Shown piece by piece: positions 60,448 to 64,000 of a DNA stretch of 64,000 nt. The position numbers and the translations under genes were made by a program. This DNA comes from RUG334 sp045599645. Its GTDB lineage: Bacteria > Muiribacteriota > Ozemobacteria > Ozemobacterales > Ozemobacteraceae. Position 1 is the stretch's first letter. Each line of letters opens with the position of its first letter. The notes under the pieces were generated by a model that saw only the letters and a list, made by a program, of their open reading frames with translations, made no database searches and was not told the origin of the DNA. The DNA lies in the NCBI GenBank assembly GCA_045599645.1, contig JAZRWI010000008.1, positions 46,904 through 110,903 of the forward strand, read 5' to 3'.

Positions 60448-61554
60448 ATGAAAGTTCCACTGTTAGACCTCAAGCCACAGTATGCTCAGATAAAAGATCA
60501 GGTTGTTCCAGAATTGTTAGCTCTCTTTGAAAGCCAAGGCTTTATTCTTGGCCCTAAGGTAGAAAAGCTTGAAAAAGAAATGGCCGAATATATTGGTGTT
60601 AAACACACTCTCGGCTGCTCTTCAGGAACAGACGCCCTTCTATTAGCCCTCATGGCATTAGATATCAAAGACGGTGACGAAGTAATCACTACTCCTTATA
60701 CTTTCTTTGCAACAGCTGGCTCAATTGCACGCACAGGCGCTATCGCCAAATTCGTTGATATCGACCCGGCAACCTTCCTTATGAGAGTTGATCAGATTGA
60801 AGAAAAGATCACTCCAAAGACCAAGGCTATCATTCCTGTTCATCTCTTCGGTCAATGCGTTGACATGGAACCACTCATGGCAATTGCCAAAAAACACAAC
60901 CTTGCTGTAATCGAAGACGCAGCTCAGGCTATTGGTTCTGAATACAAAGGCAAGCAGGCAGGCACCTTCGGTAATGTAGGCTGCTTCAGTTTCTTCCCAA
61001 GCAAGAACCTCGGCTGCTTCGGTGATGGTGGTCTTGTATCAACCAACAGCACAGAAACCTACGAACGCATGAAAGGTCTCAGAGTTCATGGTGGTCAGGT
61101 TCAGTATCAGCACCTTGAAGTTGGTCTTAATGCTCGTCTTGATGCTCTTCAGGCAGCAGTAGTATCAATCAAGCTGCCATTCCTTAAGAGCTGGACTGAA
61201 GGTCGTCGCAGAAATGCTGCCCTTTACAATGAACTCTTCAAGGATAACAAACACATTATCACTCCAGTAGCTAAGTCAGATTGCTATCATATTTACAATC
61301 AGTATGTAATCAGAGTAGATTGCAACCGTGACGCATTGAAGGCTCATCTGGCTGAAAAAGAAATCGGTTGCTCAGTATATTACCCACTTTCTCTGCATCA
61401 GCAGCCATGCTTCAAATATCTCGGCTACAAGGCTGGCGATTTCCCAGAATCAGAAAAAGCTGCCGCTACTACAATAGCACTTCCAATCTACCCAGACCTT
61501 ACAAAGGAACAGATTGAATACGTAGCTTCAACAATCAATGCTTATTTAAAATAA
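60448..61554 (+). CDS. DegT/DnrJ/EryC1-family sugar aminotransferase
   Basis: 368 aa, usual length. PLP-dependent aminotransferase acting on keto-sugar nucleotides in polysaccharide synthesis. GCSSGTDALLLAL (about 56-68), DAAQAIGSEYKG (about 156-167) and the PLP Lys in SFFPSKNLGCFGDGG (about 181-195) are intact. Closest in feel to the WbpE/WlbC group, but the substrate cannot be told. AGGAG precedes the start. The Wzc-like gene downstream fits a role in surface glycan. Confidence 0.92.
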   Translation: MKVPLLDLKPQYAQIKDQVVPELLALFESQGFILGPKVEKLEKEMAEYIGVKHTLGCSSGTDALLLALMALDIKDGDEVITTPYTFFATAGSIARTGAIAKFVDIDPATFLMRVDQIEEKITPKTKAIIPVHLFGQCVDMEPLMAIAKKHNLAVIEDAAQAIGSEYKGKQAGTFGNVGCFSFFPSKNLGCFGDGGLVSTNSTETYERMKGLRVHGGQVQYQHLEVGLNARLDALQAAVVSIKLPFLKSWTEGRRRNAALYNELFKDNKHIITPVAKSDCYHIYNQYVIRVDCNRDALKAHLAEKEIGCSVYYPLSLHQQPCFKYLGYKAGDFPESEKAAATTIALPIYPDLTKEQIEYVASTINAYLK

Positions 61555-61591
61555 GTATATAGATTGCCAACTAACTAGTTTTTCCAACAAC

Positions 61592-61625
61592 AAAAAGCCT
61601 TCATAAATTGGAGGCTTTTTATTTT
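61592..61625 (+). terminator. Terminator of the aminotransferase
   Basis: Stem AAAAAGCCTTC ... GGAGGCTTTTT with loop ATAAATT, then T-rich. Confidence 0.85.
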
Positions 61626-61628
61626 GTC

Positions 61629-61656
61629 TAAATTCTGTCTGTCCAAATGCCGATAT
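61629..61656 (+). promoter_or_regulatory. Sigma-28-like promoter of the Wzc-like gene
   Basis: TAAA (61629-61632), 16-bp spacer, GCCGATAT (61649-61656). The -10 is an exact match to the SigD consensus. It lies 55 bp before the ATG. Confidence 0.6.
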
Positions 61657-61710
61657 TACTTGGGAATAAAAAATATACAAAGCGAGCATTATCCCTAGGA
61701 GGCACAAAAA

Positions 61711-63711
61711 ATGGGTCAGGAAAGCTTAATAGAAGGAATTTTTAGAAGTTTAAGGAAAAACGCAGGCTGGGCAATTTTCATTATTGCTCTAGCTGTCTTA
61801 GCTTCCTTCCTGATCAATCGCTTTGCGCCATCACTCTATCAGAGCAGCTCGCTTCTCAGAGTCATGACAACAGCTGATTTGTCAGAAAAAGACATTGCAG
61901 CAGAAATGAATGGTGTCCTGGCGCAGAAGGAAGTCCAGGAGGAAATAGCACATAAGCTAAACCTGAATGAAAAGCACATAAAAAATGGCAATCTTGCCAA
62001 TCTTACAACCTCAGGCGCAGGTCTTCTTACCCTTACAGTAAAATATGAAGATCCATCAATGCTCAAGGAAATTGGCACTACAGTAATCCAGGTTCTTTCT
62101 GACCATTTCCTTGGTTATAATTCAGAAGCTCAGGAATTTTCAGCAAAAGCTTTGCAAACCAAGCTTGAACACCTCGAAAACACCATTTCAGGTCTTCGCA
62201 GACAGATGATAACCTCATCTGCCCATGACGAAATCCAGTCTGACAATGAAATAGTAGATCTTGAAAACCGCGTTCAGATGCTTGAAGAAAAGATAGATAT
62301 GTCTTCAAAGCTTCTCCAGACTACTCCACAGAAGGTTTTCTACTATGCTGAAGAAGAATCACCACAGTATAAATCAGTAAAAAAACAGCTTAATGTGGCA
62401 AGAAATGAACTGGCAGAACTCTATAAAACCTACATGGATAAGCATCCAAAAGTCATTGCATGCCAGAACAATATAAAAGACCTTGAATACAGATTATCAA
62501 AAGCTAACACTAAGGTTAAGAAACAGAAAAACAATCCGGACTATCTTACTATTAAGTCTGATATCCAGAATGATACCCAGCAGCTTAATGTCCTGAAGGA
62601 AGAACTTCTTACCAGAAAGAAGCTTGCAGCAGCAAACTTCAGCTCTTCCAGCACAGAAGGTCTGAATCTTCGCATAGCTGCTCTTGAAGAGCTTCATAGA
62701 AAGACAATCATTCAGCTTGAAGAATCAAAAATTTCTCAGACAACAAATACTGGTAGAATCAATGTTCTGAAGAAAGACCAGCTTCCACCACAGGTTGTTG
62801 GTTTCACAGCAATACAGAGAGACTGCCTTGCTCTTATCTCTGGTGTTCTCATTGCTATCTTCCTTCTTTACACACCAGCTCCAATGAAAACAGAACTGGT
62901 TGGAATCTCAACAGAAGCTCTGGCATCATCCATTGCACCTCAGATTAATATGAGTCTCGGAATGAATGATGAAAGTGGCAGTCAACCTACCCCGATGATT
63001 GCAGAACCAGCAGAAATTATTCTTGAGGTTCCGGCATTGTCTGTTGAACCATTAAGCTTGCCGTGCCTGGTTACCGAAGAAGAAGTTCTTTCACTCAAGT
63101 ATGATGAACGACTTGTTTCCCTCAATGAACCAAGCTCTCTTATGCTTAAGCCATACAAAGACCTTGTATCTAATCTTCAGATAAGCATGTCTGAAGCTCA
63201 GACAAGAATAGTAATTGCAAGCTCAGCAAAAGAAGGCACAGGTAAAACCACAATGATAGCAAACGTTGGTGTTTTACTTGCTCAGGCAGGTTATTCAGTT
63301 CTTTTGATTGATGCTAACTACAGAAATCCATCAATTCATAGAATGTTCAGTGTAGACAATATAAAAGGCTTGTCTAACCTTCTCGCTGGTGAAAAAGCTT
63401 ATGATATCATCCAGAAGTCACCTGTTGAAAACCTTAGTATCGTAAGCTCAGGCATTGCACCAGATTCACCAGAAACAATTCTTGGTTCACCAGATATGAT
63501 CAAGCTTCTCAGTAATCTGAAGCGTCGTTTCGAAATCATACTCATCGACACACCAGCTCTTCTTGAATATCCGGAAGCATCAGTTCTTGCCGGCCAGGCT
63601 GGAGCTGTAGTATTCCTGCATCACGAAGGTGAAAGCGAAGAAAATCTTAAAGAATCTAAGCGTATTCTCAACAATGTTGGTGCTAAGATTTTCGGTTACG
63701 TAAAAATCTGA
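61711..63711 (+). CDS. Wzc-like polysaccharide co-polymerase fused to a BY-kinase domain
   Basis: 666 aa. Two transmembrane segments (about 18-36 and about 372-390) flank an extracytoplasmic Wzz-type domain with long coiled coil (about 140-340). A cytoplasmic tyrosine-kinase-type ATPase follows: Walker A SSAKEGTGKTT (504-514), Walker A' VLLIDANYRNP (about 531-541), Walker B IILIDTPALL (609-618). Controls chain length and export of a surface polysaccharide. The C-terminus ends FGYVKI, so there is at most one Tyr and no Tyr-rich tail, unlike enteric Wzc. AGGAGG precedes the start. Confidence 0.9.
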   Translation: MGQESLIEGIFRSLRKNAGWAIFIIALAVLASFLINRFAPSLYQSSSLLRVMTTADLSEKDIAAEMNGVLAQKEVQEEIAHKLNLNEKHIKNGNLANLTTSGAGLLTLTVKYEDPSMLKEIGTTVIQVLSDHFLGYNSEAQEFSAKALQTKLEHLENTISGLRRQMITSSAHDEIQSDNEIVDLENRVQMLEEKIDMSSKLLQTTPQKVFYYAEEESPQYKSVKKQLNVARNELAELYKTYMDKHPKVIACQNNIKDLEYRLSKANTKVKKQKNNPDYLTIKSDIQNDTQQLNVLKEELLTRKKLAAANFSSSSTEGLNLRIAALEELHRKTIIQLEESKISQTTNTGRINVLKKDQLPPQVVGFTAIQRDCLALISGVLIAIFLLYTPAPMKTELVGISTEALASSIAPQINMSLGMNDESGSQPTPMIAEPAEIILEVPALSVEPLSLPCLVTEEEVLSLKYDERLVSLNEPSSLMLKPYKDLVSNLQISMSEAQTRIVIASSAKEGTGKTTMIANVGVLLAQAGYSVLLIDANYRNPSIHRMFSVDNIKGLSNLLAGEKAYDIIQKSPVENLSIVSSGIAPDSPETILGSPDMIKLLSNLKRRFEIILIDTPALLEYPEASVLAGQAGAVVFLHHEGESEENLKESKRILNNVGAKIFGYVKI

Positions 63712-63733
63712 TTTAATAAAAACTTAGACTTAA

Positions 63734-63758
63734 AGCCAATAAGTACATCTTATTGGCT
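63734..63758 (+). terminator. Terminator hairpin cut from its T-run by an IS end
   Basis: Perfect 10-bp stem (63734-63743 with 63749-63758), loop TACAT. The next bases are the probable IS end rather than T. Confidence 0.55.
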
Positions 63759-64000
63759 CAGGGCAAACGTAAACTTTTTTCTTTTGTAGTGCAGATTATG
63801 GGTTGTACTTTATTTTAGATTGTTTTATGCTTGAAATGAAAATTATAAAAAAGGAATTCAAGCATGATAAATCAAGGTCCGTTCTTTGAAAGCTTCTCTT
63901 CTCTACCAGATCCTCGTAAAGATATTAATAAAAAACATTTGATGATTGATATGCTGTTTATAACATTATGTGCGGTTATAAGCGGAGTCCGTTCCTGGGA
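63759..64000 (+). mobile_element. Left part of an ISAs1-like insertion sequence
   Basis: Begins with CAGGGC at 63759, the kind of terminus I associate with ISAs1-family elements, followed by a noncoding 100 bp and the transposase start. The right end is outside the window. The exact left boundary is inferred. Confidence 0.6.
63864..64000 (+). CDS. ISAs1-family transposase, 5' part
   Basis: 45 visible residues from ATG 63864, AAGGA 8 nt upstream; the frame continues past the window end. FFESFSSLPDPRKDINKKH followed by MLFITLCAVISGVRSW matches the N-terminal DDE_Tnp_1-associated region of ISAs1/H-repeat transposases. Catalytic residues are beyond the edge, so integrity cannot be judged. Confidence 0.85.
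   Translation, partial: MINQGPFFESFSSLPDPRKDINKKHLMIDMLFITLCAVISGVRSW

Overview
This window reads as chromosomal DNA of a low-GC (roughly 40%) bacterium with an outer membrane. The diderm evidence is a LolA-like protein, several lipoproteins, minor pseudopilins of the type II secretion class, and periplasmic PpiC-type foldases. Housekeeping genes of more Gram-positive or deep-branching flavour are mixed in (RNase Y with YmdB, YqeK, LytR-CpsA-Psr, PduL). A candidate phylum of the Riflebacteria type would fit the abundance of TPR, FN3 and carboxypeptidase-regulatory-like lipoproteins. That placement is a low-confidence guess, since no rRNA or marker set is present.

Layout. 1-3776 (minus): end of a MoxR-type operon (a membrane protein cut by the window edge, the MoxR ATPase, and a coiled-coil membrane protein). 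3882-4403: a lone hypothetical gene. 4480-9456 (minus): an overlapping operon in which a TAXI-type binding protein precedes GspK-, GspI- and GspJ-like pseudopilins and a TPR lipoprotein. 9457-9880: intergenic repeats. 9881-15449 (minus): an acidic modular exported protein, a membrane GAF-adenylate cyclase with a zinc ribbon, and a TPR membrane protein. 15528-25564 (minus): thrS, valS, a coiled-coil/zinc-ribbon/TPR protein, a YvyF-like zinc protein, an exported protein, birA and surE. 25696-30443 (plus): a PTS enzyme I-like protein, DUF192, and an O-antigen-ligase/TPR fusion. 30450-34416 (minus): LolA-like protein, TPR membrane protein, and a sensorless sigma-54 activator, divergent from a membrane thioredoxin. 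34920-39110 (minus): PpiC foldase, RNase Y and YmdB. 39298-43955 (plus): TPR protein, YfiH and an FN3 lipoprotein. 44009-46942 (minus): uvrB and a GNAT-like protein. 47035-47235 (minus): probable 6S RNA. 47541-49405 (plus): pduL and deoB. 49529-53765: three paralogous lipoproteins, two minus and one divergent. 53825-58205 (minus): TPR protein, tgt, queA and an LCP protein. 58324-60201 (plus): obg and yqeK. 60448-63711 (plus): a sugar aminotransferase and a Wzc-like polysaccharide co-polymerase/BY-kinase. 63759-64000: left end of an ISAs1-like insertion sequence.

The most interesting pattern crosses these blocks. At least six sites share the form TAA(A/T/G)-N15/16-G(C/T)CGAT, the hallmark of sigma-28 (FliA/SigD) promoters. 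Five lie 30-60 nt upstream of ribosome-binding sites of cell-surface genes (TPR protein, FN3 lipoprotein, two divergent paralogous lipoproteins, Wzc-like protein). The sixth lies upstream of the probable 6S RNA. No flagellar structural gene is visible, so this may be an alternative-sigma regulon for the cell envelope. Other notable items are three probable leaderless transcripts, perfect inverted repeats in divergent promoter regions, a TAXI protein heading a pseudopilin-tip operon, and composite intergenic repeats that abut stop codons. All homology statements are from reading the sequence; no searches were run.
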